This document shows positions 32,577 to 40,374 of a DNA stretch of 46,073 bases, one piece after another. The stretch is from Syntrophomonas sp. DTU018 (GTDB lineage: Bacteria; Bacillota; Syntrophomonadia; Syntrophomonadales; Syntrophomonadaceae). The notes under the pieces are model-generated. The model saw only the letters and a list, made by a program, of their open reading frames with translations. It was not told the origin of the DNA and ran no database searches. The stretch covers positions 1 through 46,073 of the forward strand of contig LFSR01000049.1 of NCBI GenBank assembly GCA_001513155.1, given 5' to 3'. A program made the position numbers and the translations under genes. Each line of letters begins with the position of its first letter. Within the stretch, counting starts at the first letter, position 1.

Positions 32577-33517
32577 TACATGAGCAAAGCCATGATGGCT
32601 TTGTGAGCATGCAGGCGGTTTTCTGCTTCATCAAAGACCACCGACTGGGGCCCGTCCATGACCTCGCCGGTTATTTCCTTGCCCCGCTTGGCGGGCAGGC
32701 AATGGAGGACAATGGCATCCTTTTTGGCCAGGGACAGCAGTTTCTGGTTGACCTGGTACTGCAAGAACTGTTTTTCCTTTTCCTCGGCCTGGTCTTCCTG
32801 ACCCATGCTGGCCCATACATCAGTATATACTATATCCGCGTCGCTGACAGCTTCTGCCGGGTCGTTGACCACCCATAGTTTAGCTCCGGTGGTCTGGGCA
32901 TCCTGCTGGGCCAGGCTCAAAATCTGGGGGTTGGGTTCAAAGCCGGGAGGACTGGCAATTACCACATCCATGCCCACCTTGGCTCCCCCGAACAGGAGGG
33001 AATGAGCCACATTGTTGCCATCCCCTACAAAGGCCAGCTTCAAGCCCTTCAACTGCCCTTTGTGTTCCTTTATGGTCATTAGATCACCGATGACCTGGGT
33101 GGGATGCAGCAGGTCGGTCAGCCCGTTGATAACAGGAATGTCCGCCCATTTGGCCAGTTCCAGGACTTCCTCATGCTCAAAGGTGCGGATCATTATGCCG
33201 TCCAGCATGCGGGACAGCACCTGGGCGGTATCCTTGATGGTCTCTCCACGCCCCAGCTGGATATCCCGGGGACTCAAAAACAGGGCATGCCCGCCGAGTT
33301 GGTACATACCCACCTCAAAGGCTACCCGGGTACGGGTGGAAGACTTCTGGAATATCATCCCTAAAGTCTTGCCGGCCAGGTGAGGATGGGGGATTCCTTG
33401 TTTCTGCTCTTTTTTCAGAATTACACCCACTTCCAGTATATAAGCGATCTCTTCCGGGGTATAATCGTGGATGCTGATAAAATCCCGGCCTCTTAAAGAG
33501 TCATTTAATGCCTGCAC
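32576..33517 (-). CDS. argF: Ornithine carbamoyltransferase
   Basis: A 313-residue enzyme that makes citrulline from ornithine and carbamoyl phosphate. The phosphate-binding motif is SSTRTRVAFEVG, and the ornithine-site motif is LHCLPAKRGKEIT. The frame is open up to 33544, overlapping argD, but the GTG at 33517 has AAAGGAG 8 bases upstream and gives the usual length. It is followed without a gap by the GNAT gene. Biosynthetic rather than catabolic function follows from the operon. Confidence 0.96.
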   Translation of the reverse strand: MQALNDSLRGRDFISIHDYTPEEIAYILEVGVILKKEQKQGIPHPHLAGKTLGMIFQKSSTRTRVAFEVGMYQLGGHALFLSPRDIQLGRGETIKDTAQVLSRMLDGIMIRTFEHEEVLELAKWADIPVINGLTDLLHPTQVIGDLMTIKEHKGQLKGLKLAFVGDGNNVAHSLLFGGAKVGMDVVIASPPGFEPNPQILSLAQQDAQTTGAKLWVVNDPAEAVSDADIVYTDVWASMGQEDQAEEKEKQFLQYQVNQKLLSLAKKDAIVLHCLPAKRGKEITGEVMDGPQSVVFDEAENRLHAHKAIMALLM

Positions 33518-33536
33518 GGTCAACGCTCCTTTCTGC

Positions 33537-34727
33537 TTAGGCATCCCAGTCTTGCAGGGCGTCCCTGAAAATAGCCAGGGCCTGGTTGATCTCAGTCTGA
33601 TTGATGGTCAGGGGCGGCACAAAGCGTACCACATGGGTGCCGGCGCCTACTACCAGAAGGCCCTTCTTCATGCAGATATTGATCAGTTCCTTTACCTCTG
33701 CGGTAAACTCCACTCCTATGAGCAGGCCCCGGCCGCGGATCTCCTTGATGCGCGGTTCATTGATCTTCTGTATGCCTTCCCGCAGCTGCTGGCCTTTTTC
33801 TTTTACGCCCTTCAGGAATTCCTCCTGATTGATGATGTCGATTACTTGATTGGCTACGGCTGTGGCCAGAGGATTGCCGCCAAAGGTAGCGGCATGGTCT
33901 CCCGGCGCAAAGCCGGTTGCCACTTCGGCGGTAGCCAGCATGGCCCCGATGGGGAACCCGCTGCCCAAACCCTTGGCCAGGGTCAGGATATGGGGCGTTA
34001 CCCCGTACTGCTGGTAAGCAAACAGGGTGCCGGTGCGGCCGATGCCGCACTGGACCTCATCAAAGATCAGCAGTATTCCCGCCTGATCGCAGATACGCCT
34101 CAGGCTCCTCAGGAAAGTGGGATCAGCCGGGTGAATACCGCCTTCACCCTGAATGGGTTCCACAATAATGGCGCAGGTGTTGTCAGTGATGGCCTGTTCC
34201 ACTGCCGGCAGGTTGTTGTACTCCACATACTTGAATCCCGGTACCAGGGGGCCGAATCCTTCATGGTACTTGGTCTGGCCTGTGGCCGTTAATGCGCCCA
34301 TGGTGCGCCCGTGAAAAGAATGCTCAAAAGCTATGATCTCAGTTTTGTTGGCCTGTTTTTTCCGGTAAAAATACTTGCGGGCCAGTTTAATCGCCGCTTC
34401 GTTGGCTTCCGCCCCGCTGTTGCAGAAAAAGGCTTTATCCAGTCCGGAACTGGCGGTGAGCTTTTCAGCCAGTTCCACCTGGGGGGGTATCCAGTACAGA
34501 TTGGATACGTGCCATAAAGTCTGGGCCTGGTTTTTCAGGACGGTGAGGACCGCTTCCGGGCAGTGGCCCAGGGAACAGGTGGCAATGCCCCCCACCATGT
34601 CCAGGTACTGCTTGTTGTTGGCATCCCATACATAACTGCCCTTCCCTTTTACCATAGCGATAGGGAAGCGGCCGTAATTATTCATCAGGACTTCCTGGCC
34701 CCGGTTCATCCATTCTTGATTGGTCAT
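33537..34727 (-). CDS. argD: Acetylornithine aminotransferase
   Basis: A 396-residue class III PLP-dependent aminotransferase converting N-acetylglutamate semialdehyde to N-acetylornithine. FCNSGAEANEAAIKLARKY binds the PLP phosphate, FDEVQCGIGRTG contains the ring-nitrogen Asp, and the Schiff-base Lys is in LTLAKGLGSGFPIGA. It lies between argB and argF with a 20-bp gap on each side. Confidence 0.96.
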   Translation of the reverse strand: MTNQEWMNRGQEVLMNNYGRFPIAMVKGKGSYVWDANNKQYLDMVGGIATCSLGHCPEAVLTVLKNQAQTLWHVSNLYWIPPQVELAEKLTASSGLDKAFFCNSGAEANEAAIKLARKYFYRKKQANKTEIIAFEHSFHGRTMGALTATGQTKYHEGFGPLVPGFKYVEYNNLPAVEQAITDNTCAIIVEPIQGEGGIHPADPTFLRSLRRICDQAGILLIFDEVQCGIGRTGTLFAYQQYGVTPHILTLAKGLGSGFPIGAMLATAEVATGFAPGDHAATFGGNPLATAVANQVIDIINQEEFLKGVKEKGQQLREGIQKINEPRIKEIRGRGLLIGVEFTAEVKELINICMKKGLLVVGAGTHVVRFVPPLTINQTEINQALAIFRDALQDWDA

Positions 34728-34747
34728 GGTCTTTCCTCCGTTTCCAG

Positions 34748-35611
34748 TTAACCGTTGACTACCATGGTGCCGATACCTTCCCGGGTAAAAATCTCCAAGA
34801 GGATGGAATGGGGCACCCTCCCGTCGATGATGTGGGTACGCCCGACTCCCCCGGTAACTGCCTGGACACAGCAGTTTACTTTGGGGATCATCCCTCCGGC
34901 TATGACTCCTTCGTCAACCAGCCTGGGGACATCGCTTACTTTCAAAACCGATATCAGGCTGCTGCTGTCACTGGGGTCCCGCAGGAGCCCGGGTACATCG
35001 GTAAGCAGCACCAGCTTATCGGCTTGTATAGTCACAGCTATGGCTGCCGCAACCAGATCAGCATTTATATTGTAGGTCTGCTGCTTGTCATCAATACCAA
35101 TAGGAGCTATTACCGGTATGTATCCGTTTTCTATTACTGTATCTATGATCTGGGGATTTATGCGCCTGACTTCGCCCACATATCCCAGCTGGCCGCTGTC
35201 ATCAATGGGACCGGCCTCAATCAGGTTCCCGTCCTTGCCGGACAGTCCGATGGCCTTGCCGCCGCTGGCATTCAAGCCAGCTACGATTTCCTTGTTGACC
35301 TTGCCGCCCAGAACCATTTCCACCACTTCCATGACGGCGGCATCGGTGACCCGCAGGCCGTTAACGAATTCACTGGGAATGTTCAGGCGCTCCAGCAGGC
35401 GGTTGATCTCCGGCCCTCCCCCATGGACCACAATAGGGCGCATTCCTACATAATGCATCAGGACTATATCCTGCATAACCTTCTGCCGCAGGTGAGGCTC
35501 GGTCATGGCAGCTCCGCCGTACTTGATGACCACTTTCCTGCCGTAAAAATCCTTTATATAGGGCAGAGCTTCAATCAGTATTTCCGCCTTTTCCATGGCC
35601 GTAGCTATCAT
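34748..35611 (-). CDS. argB: Acetylglutamate kinase
   Basis: A 287-residue amino-acid kinase that phosphorylates N-acetylglutamate. VVIKYGGAAM and IVVHGGGPEINRLLE are the phosphate-binding segments, and GMIPKVNCCVQAV is near the C-terminus. The frame is open to 35677, but the ATG at 35611 has a purine-rich GGGGGGAAAG upstream and gives the normal length. In many organisms this is the arginine-inhibited step; the sequence does not decide whether this one is. A repeat of about 160 bp separates it from argJ upstream. Confidence 0.96.
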   Translation of the reverse strand: MIATAMEKAEILIEALPYIKDFYGRKVVIKYGGAAMTEPHLRQKVMQDIVLMHYVGMRPIVVHGGGPEINRLLERLNIPSEFVNGLRVTDAAVMEVVEMVLGGKVNKEIVAGLNASGGKAIGLSGKDGNLIEAGPIDDSGQLGYVGEVRRINPQIIDTVIENGYIPVIAPIGIDDKQQTYNINADLVAAAIAVTIQADKLVLLTDVPGLLRDPSDSSSLISVLKVSDVPRLVDEGVIAGGMIPKVNCCVQAVTGGVGRTHIIDGRVPHSILLEIFTREGIGTMVVNG

Positions 35612-35659
35612 CTTCTTTCCCCCCTCATACGTCATTATTATTCTGTCATCGCTATGAAA

Positions 35660-35870
35660 GGAATTCTTAATTGTCATTGCTGTGAAAATAGTCTTGTGTC
35701 ATTGCGAGCGCGTAGCGCGTGGCAATCTCTATGGCAACTAACGGTGTGAGTTAACAGATCGCCACGTCGCTTCGCTCCTCGCGATGACACAGCGCAGTCA
35801 TTTTCACAGCAATGACACCCAAGGTGACTTTTCATTCATCGCGGTCTCTACCGCCGATGATTTCGAGCCG
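35660..35870. repeat. REP-like repeat inside the arginine operon
   Basis: It contains GTCATTGCTGTGAAAATAG, CATTGCGAGCGCGTAGCGCG..GGCAATCTC, ATCGCCACGTCGCTTCGCTC..CGCGATGACA and a CATTTTCACAGCAATGAC hairpin. These are the modules also found near 0.3, 16.7 and 40.0 kb. It fills the 295-bp gap between the argJ stop and the argB start in an operon whose other gaps are mostly under 35 bp. Confidence 0.82.
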
Positions 35871-35905
35871 CGTCAGGGGCTTTTTGCAATCTCTAAACTG
35901 ATCTG

Positions 35906-37111
35906 CTACGTGCGATAAGCGGCATTGATTCTTACGTATTCATAGGACAGGTCACAGCCCCAGGCGGTGGCGGTCTCCGATCCGGACTTGAGGTTTATGG
36001 TTATCACCACCGGATCCTTCTCCAGTTCCTGTCGGGCTTTGTCCTCGTCAAATGGCAACCCTACACCGTTTTCCGCCATCTTTTCCTCACCCAGGTAGAT
36101 GTCAACCCGGCTGGGGTCAAAGACCGCTCCGGAACAACCGGCAGCAGCCAGAATCCGTCCCCAGTTGGCGTCCCTGCCGAACACAGCAGCTTTGGTCAAA
36201 TTGGAAGTCGTAACCGACCGGGCGATCTGCCGGGCTGCTTCCTGGCTGGGGGCTCCAATTACCTTTACCTCGATCATGCAGGTAGCCCCTTCCCCGTCCC
36301 GGGCTATCATTTTGGCCAGGGTTATCGCCACCTCCTGGAGGGCTTCCTGGAATACCCGGTAATCCTCGCTGCCAGGGTCATTTATCACCGGATTGCCGGC
36401 CAGACCGTTGGCCAGGATCACCGCCATATCGTTGGTGGAGGTATCCCGGTCCACACTGATCATGTTAAAGGAGTTGTCTACCGCCTGGCGGAAGGCTTTG
36501 TCTAAGCATTTGCTGTCAATGGCAGCATCTGTTGTGAAAAAGGCCAGCATAGTAGCCATGTTGGGATGGATCATGCCCGAACCCTTGGCAATGGCTCCTA
36601 TGCGTACCGGCTTGCCCTGTAATTCTATTTCCACCGCCATTTCCTTGCTGACCAGATCGGTGGTCATGATGGCCAGGGCGGCATTGTGGCTGCCATCGGG
36701 GCTGAGTCCCACAGCGGCGGCTTTTATGCCCTTTTCAATCTTCTCCATGCACATAGGTACTCCGATCACCCCGGTGGAAGCCACCACTACGTCATGGGGA
36801 TCAATATTCAGGCACTGGGCTGTTATCTGGGCCATCTGTATAGTATCCTGCCATCCCTGTTCCCCGGTACAGGCATTGGCATTGCCGCTGTTGACCACAA
36901 TGGCCTGGGCCTGCCCGTTGGCCAGGTGCTGGCGGGTAACATCCACACAGGCCGCCCGTACCAGATTGGTAGTAAAGGTACCGGCAGCGGTACAGGGGGC
37001 TTGCGAATAGATCAGCGCCACATCTTTTTTATCCTTTTTTTTGATATCAGCACAGACTCCCTGAGCAAGAAAACCCCGGGGAGCTGTTACAGATCCAGTA
37101 ATCTTTTTCAT
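35906..37111 (-). CDS. argJ: Bifunctional glutamate N-acetyltransferase/N-acetylglutamate synthase
   Basis: A 401-residue precursor that cuts itself into two chains at the nucleophilic Thr187 in GSGMIHPNMATMLAFF. It transfers acetyl from N-acetylornithine to glutamate, recycling the acetyl group, and many members also use acetyl-CoA. The opening GSVTAPRGFLAQGVCADIK is typical of the family. It follows argC by 32 bp. Whether it is mono- or bifunctional cannot be told from motifs alone. Confidence 0.95.
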   Translation of the reverse strand: MKKITGSVTAPRGFLAQGVCADIKKKDKKDVALIYSQAPCTAAGTFTTNLVRAACVDVTRQHLANGQAQAIVVNSGNANACTGEQGWQDTIQMAQITAQCLNIDPHDVVVASTGVIGVPMCMEKIEKGIKAAAVGLSPDGSHNAALAIMTTDLVSKEMAVEIELQGKPVRIGAIAKGSGMIHPNMATMLAFFTTDAAIDSKCLDKAFRQAVDNSFNMISVDRDTSTNDMAVILANGLAGNPVINDPGSEDYRVFQEALQEVAITLAKMIARDGEGATCMIEVKVIGAPSQEAARQIARSVTTSNLTKAAVFGRDANWGRILAAAGCSGAVFDPSRVDIYLGEEKMAENGVGLPFDEDKARQELEKDPVVITINLKSGSETATAWGCDLSYEYVRINAAYRT

Positions 37112-37143
37112 CCTTATCTCTCCTTGTCAGCCGCAACTTTTGC

Positions 37144-38181
37144 CTAGGGATGCACTCCCGGGAAAAACAGTCCGCGGGTTTCCGGCCAGCCAAACATTAT
37201 ATTCAGGTTCTGGATGGCCTGCCCGGACGCTCCTTTGGTCAGGTTATCCAGGGCTGAAACCAGTATCACCTGACCGCTGGATTCGTTAACATGCACCCCT
37301 ATATCCAGGAAATTGGTGCCGTAAACCCATTTGGTATGGGGAAATACTCCTTCTGGCAAGATCCTGACAAAGGGTTCTGATCCATAGAACTCTTCCAAAA
37401 CCCTGCGGACGTCAGAGGGTTTGGCTCCTCGTCGCAAGCGGGCATATATGGTACTTAAAATACCCCGGTTCATGGGTACCAGGTGAGGAGTAAAAACTAC
37501 CTCCACCTCCGTACCGGCCGCCAGGCTCAGTTCCTGGGCTATTTCCGGAGTATGCCGGTGCACGCCCACTCCATAGGCTTTAATGCCTTCGTTGACTTCG
37601 CAGAAATGACTGCTGGGCTGGGGGGTCCTGCCCGCCCCGGTAACCCCTGATTTTGAGTCTATGATAATGCCCTGGCTGTCCAGCACTCCCGATCTCAGCA
37701 GCGGAGCCAGGGGCAGGATGGAACTGGTTGGGTAACAGCCGGGATTGGCCACTATTGAGGTATGGCGGATTTCCTCCCGGTACAGCTCCGGCAGTCCGTA
37801 CGCTGCCTCGGCCAGCAGGTGGGGGGCGCCATGAACCTTTTCATAGTATTTTTCGTAAACTGCCGCATCTTTTAAGCGGAAATCGGCTCCCAGATCAATG
37901 CAGCGGACCCCGCCCGCCACAAGTTCCTGGACCATGGGCACCGACAGCCCATGGGGAAGGGCCAGAAAGGCAACCTGGCAGCTTGCCTTGATTTCCTGGA
38001 GATCGGCAGTCGTCAAGGTTACATCGTAGAACCCGGTCAAATGGGGATATACCTGGTTGATTTTCCGGCCTATGTTTTCCGTGGAGCAGATGATTTCTAC
38101 CTGTACTTCCTCTCTTCCGGCCAGAAGGCGCAAGAGATCGGCGGCCGTGTATCCGTCTCCGATTATGGCTGCTTTAATCAT
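37144..38181 (-). CDS. argC: N-acetyl-gamma-glutamyl-phosphate reductase
   Basis: A 345-residue NADPH-dependent reductase. The nucleotide-binding loop IIGDGYTAADLLRLL is at the N-terminus (with an Asp where most have Ala/Gly), and the catalytic Cys149 is in VANPGCYPTSS. LVPMNRGILSTIYARL is typical near the C-terminus. AAGGAGG is about 6 bases before the ATG. It is the first gene of the arginine operon and sits behind a strong promoter with an ArgR-like site. Confidence 0.96.
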   Translation of the reverse strand: MIKAAIIGDGYTAADLLRLLAGREEVQVEIICSTENIGRKINQVYPHLTGFYDVTLTTADLQEIKASCQVAFLALPHGLSVPMVQELVAGGVRCIDLGADFRLKDAAVYEKYYEKVHGAPHLLAEAAYGLPELYREEIRHTSIVANPGCYPTSSILPLAPLLRSGVLDSQGIIIDSKSGVTGAGRTPQPSSHFCEVNEGIKAYGVGVHRHTPEIAQELSLAAGTEVEVVFTPHLVPMNRGILSTIYARLRRGAKPSDVRRVLEEFYGSEPFVRILPEGVFPHTKWVYGTNFLDIGVHVNESSGQVILVSALDNLTKGASGQAIQNLNIMFGWPETRGLFFPGVHP

Positions 38182-38233
38182 GGTGAAACCTCCTTATTTC
38201 TCGGAGCGGTTTTAGTATACTTATTAGTAAACT

Positions 38234-38268
38234 TCAATAATTATACATACCCCTGCATATTTTATCAA
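38234..38268 (-). promoter_or_regulatory. Arginine operon promoter with ARG-box-like site
   Basis: On the minus strand TTGATA (38268-38263), a 17-base spacer and a perfect TATAAT (38245-38240). The overlapping TGTATAATTATTGA (38247-38234) matches the ARG-box core TGAATAATTATTCA at 12 of 14 positions. ArgR with arginine would therefore occlude the -10. A second, weaker box may lie just downstream. Confidence 0.68.
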
Positions 38269-38336
38269 GCATAAAATAACCATTTCCGGGAGATCAGTGT
38301 GCCCTTTTATTATTTATGCAAAAGGAAATAAAAATA

Positions 38337-38355
38337 CCGCCGGCAGCACCGGCGG
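38337..38355 (-). terminator. Intrinsic terminator of the rubredoxin operon
   Basis: CCGCCGG pairs with CCGGCGG across five bases and is followed on the minus strand by TATTTTTATTT. It lies 20 bp beyond the rubredoxin stop. Confidence 0.85.
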
Positions 38356-38374
38356 CATACTATCGAATTTAAGG

Positions 38375-38554
38375 CTATTCAACCATGACAAAGTCTTCCT
38401 TGCTGGCCCCGCATTCAGGGCATACCCAATCATCAGGGAGATCTTCAAAACTGGTTCCGGGATCTATGTCCTGTTCTGGGTCCCCTTCAGCCGGGTCGTA
38501 TATGTACCCGCATATTGTGCATTCATAAGAATCAGAAACCACCAGGTCCGACAT
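38375..38554 (-). CDS. Rubredoxin
   Basis: A 59-residue single-iron electron carrier. The iron ligands are Cys12/Cys15 in [16 protein letters not shown] and Cys45/Cys48 in [21 protein letters not shown] lies about 8 bases before the ATG. Rubredoxins pass electrons to superoxide reductase, flavodiiron proteins or rubrerythrin in anaerobes. It is the last gene of a unit with an MBL-fold hydrolase and the ArsC/Spx-like candidate selenoprotein, and is followed by a strong terminator. The gene is just too short for common length cut-offs. Confidence 0.95.
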   Translation of the reverse strand: MSDLVVSDSYECTICGYIYDPAEGDPEQDIDPGTSFEDLPDDWVCPECGASKEDFVMVE

Positions 38555-38619
38555 AATAAAATCCCTCCTCGGTTATCATCATTAATGCGATTTGCTGGCA
38601 ATCATCTTCCTTAGATAAT

Positions 38620-39294
38620 CTACACGGAACCTGAGTCCTTTATACCGCGAAGTTTGCTAATTGGCAATCTTCGCCCGTGGGCAGGATAAAACACTGTGGC
38701 TCCTTTATTGATAAGCATTTCCCAGCTGGAAGATATCTGGGAAGGCTCCTCGGCGAAAATGGGAATATGGGAGCGGAAGACCATATTCATAGCCAGATCT
38801 CCGACCAGCGCTTGCCCATCTTCCAGCAAAACCGATATCGACCCGGGAGTGTGCCCGGGAGTAGGAATTATTTTACCTGCTACCCCGAAGGGGGTCAAGT
38901 CATATTCATCATCAGCAGTTATTTCTACTGTGGTTTTGGCAAAGCCCAGCATCCTGGTACTGCGCTTTCCCACCCAGCTGACCATGTTGCCCAGCCAGTT
39001 GGTCCCCGGAGGTATGACTACTTCTCCTGCTTCTATTATCCTGGCCTCCAGGGGGTGAGCCAGGACCGGACAGCCGCACAGGTCCTTGATCTGAGCCAGA
39101 CTGCCCACATGGTCGAAATGAGCGTGGGTTATTATGATCAGTTTTATGTCCGTGGAATCAATGCCCAGTTTACCCAGTTGTCTTTGAAACAACTTGGCCA
39201 CGGACTGGCGTCCGGCATCTACCAGGATCCACCCCTGAGCAGCTTGAATAAGATAACAGTTGGTGTAAGCCAGGGGCACGGTAATTACCTTCAT
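38620..39294 (-). CDS. MBL-fold metallo-hydrolase
   Basis: A 224-residue metallo-beta-lactamase-fold protein. The metal ligands are in THAHFDHVGS (His57, His59, Asp61, His62), with a further His in PTPGHTPGSI, an Asp in LVGDLAMN and a His in YPAHGRR. These give the complete dinuclear site of a hydrolase of the glyoxalase II type rather than a flavodiiron protein; no flavodoxin domain is present. Its ATG is 15 bp past the stop of the ArsC/Spx-like gene. The substrate is unknown, though thioester hydrolysis is common in this family. Confidence 0.88.
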   Translation of the reverse strand: MKVITVPLAYTNCYLIQAAQGWILVDAGRQSVAKLFQRQLGKLGIDSTDIKLIIITHAHFDHVGSLAQIKDLCGCPVLAHPLEARIIEAGEVVIPPGTNWLGNMVSWVGKRSTRMLGFAKTTVEITADDEYDLTPFGVAGKIIPTPGHTPGSISVLLEDGQALVGDLAMNMVFRSHIPIFAEEPSQISSSWEMLINKGATVFYPAHGRRLPISKLRGIKDSGSV

Positions 39295-39309
39295 AACCTT
39301 CTCTCCCCA

Positions 39310-39669
39310 TTAATTAAAGAAGTCGCGGTATTGGTCTTCCTTGAAACCAGTCAGCACCTGCCGCCCTCTCACCAAAACCGGCCTTACCAGGAGGCGGGGA
39401 TTGTTTACCAGCAGTTCTAAAGCCTGCTGCTCATCCAACTGGTCAGCCTTGATCCCCAGTTTCCTAAAAGCTTGTCCCTTGGTATTCAGCATCTGCACCA
39501 GGGTGGACTGGTTCAGTTCCGCCAGTTGCAGGTATTCCTGTTCACCCAGGGGTTGTTTGATCAGATCCCGGTATTGGTAAGAGACACCATGGTCATCCAG
39601 CCAGGCCCTGGCTTTCTGGCAGGTCTTTCAATTGCTGACACAATAAAATAAGATATCGGCGGGCTGCAT
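39310..39669 (-). CDS. ArsC/Spx-like thioredoxin-fold protein, candidate selenoprotein
   Basis: The frame from ATG 39669, with a near-perfect AGGAGGTGA before it, is interrupted once by TGA at codon 14 (39630-39628) and then runs to a stop at 39312-39310, 119 residues in all, the normal ArsC/Spx length. Around the TGA the protein reads ILFYCVSN-[TGA]-KTCQKARAWLDDHGV. In relatives this is FYxxPxCSTCxKAxxWL, so the TGA takes the place of the first Cys of CxxC (UxxC). Minus-strand bases 39619-39597 can form a hairpin with its apical loop 20 nt after the TGA and G first in the loop, which fits the bacterial SECIS model. The rest of the frame is intact, which argues against a decayed gene. Confidence 0.78.
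39597..39619 (-). promoter_or_regulatory. SECIS-like hairpin downstream of the in-frame TGA
   Basis: GCCAG (39612-39608) pairs with CTGGC (39604-39600) around a GGC loop. CCA (39619-39617) pairs with TGG (39599-39597) below a GAAA bulge. The loop begins 20 nt after the TGA. Distance, loop G and short upper stem agree with known bacterial SECIS rules. Confidence 0.6.
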
Positions 39670-39696
39670 GTTTCACCTCCTGCTGCTGTTTCCTTA

Positions 39697-39726
39697 TTTA
39701 TAATCCATAGCCGGTCCTCAATGCAA
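39697..39726 (-). promoter_or_regulatory. Possible promoter of the ArsC-like/MBL/rubredoxin unit
   Basis: On the minus strand TTGCAT (39726-39721), an 18-base spacer and TATAAA (39702-39697), giving a leader of about 25 nt before the ATG at 39669. Confidence 0.5.
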
Positions 39727-40374
39727 ACCATAAACCGCCTGCATCAATAAGGGTACACCTGCTCAGTACCTTTTCCAGCCCAATTTGACTATAATTAATA
39801 GTGAAAGCCGGAAAAATTTTGACGAAACTGTAACCAAATTCTCCAGGTATCATAACTTAAATATTGGGTATGATAATCGATGAACAGCTATCCGGGATTT
39901 TCCCGGTGGCTTTCATATAAAGATGGGGAGGGCTTGCTCTCCCCGTCTATTATTTTCCCTTCATTACTGTAAAAACGGCTTCCTAATGTGTCATTGCTGT
40001 GAAAATGGCTTCCTAGTATGTCATGGCTGTGAAAATGACTGCGTTGTGTCATCGCGAGGAGCGCAGCGACGTGGCGATCTCTTTTTCGCAGCCTGCGTGC
40101 CTCGTTCGAGATTGCTTCGCTGCGCTCGCAATTGTCACCAGTAGAACAGGCCACGATGAATGAAAAGTCCTCTTATATGTCATTGCGAGCCCCTGAAAGG
40201 GGCGCGGCAATCTCATTCGTCTATCTGTCTCCCCGTTGGAGATCGCCACGCGCTACGCCCTCGCGATGACACAATGGTTGCCTTTTTACTGACATGAAAG
40301 CCATTTTCACAGCAATGACACAAAGGGTAGTTTTTCATTCATCGTGGCCTGCGTCCTAGGCGGCAATTGCGATA
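39727..40374. repeat. Intergenic region dominated by REP-like modules
   Basis: From about 39965 to 40374 the stretch is made of the dispersed modules: two copies of GCTGTGAAAATGGCTTCCTA-type hairpins, TCATCGCGAGGAGCGCAGCG..GGCGATCTC, CATTGCGAGCCCCTGAAAGG..GGCAATCTC, GAGATCGCCACGCGCTACGC..CGCGATGACA and a CATTTTCACAGCAATGAC hairpin. GCCACGATGAATGAAAAGT, also present at 16.76 kb, marks one end. From 39727 to 39965 no feature is recognised. No gene is supported. Confidence 0.8.

Noticed and set aside
38620-39294. MBL-fold protein as a flavodiiron protein partner of rubredoxin
   Set aside because: The protein is only 224 residues with no flavodoxin domain and has the His/Asp set of a hydrolase.
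39310-39498. Separate 62-residue protein
   Set aside because: It is the C-terminal half of the ArsC/Spx-like frame; its ATG has no ribosome binding site, whereas the ATG at 39669 has an excellent one.
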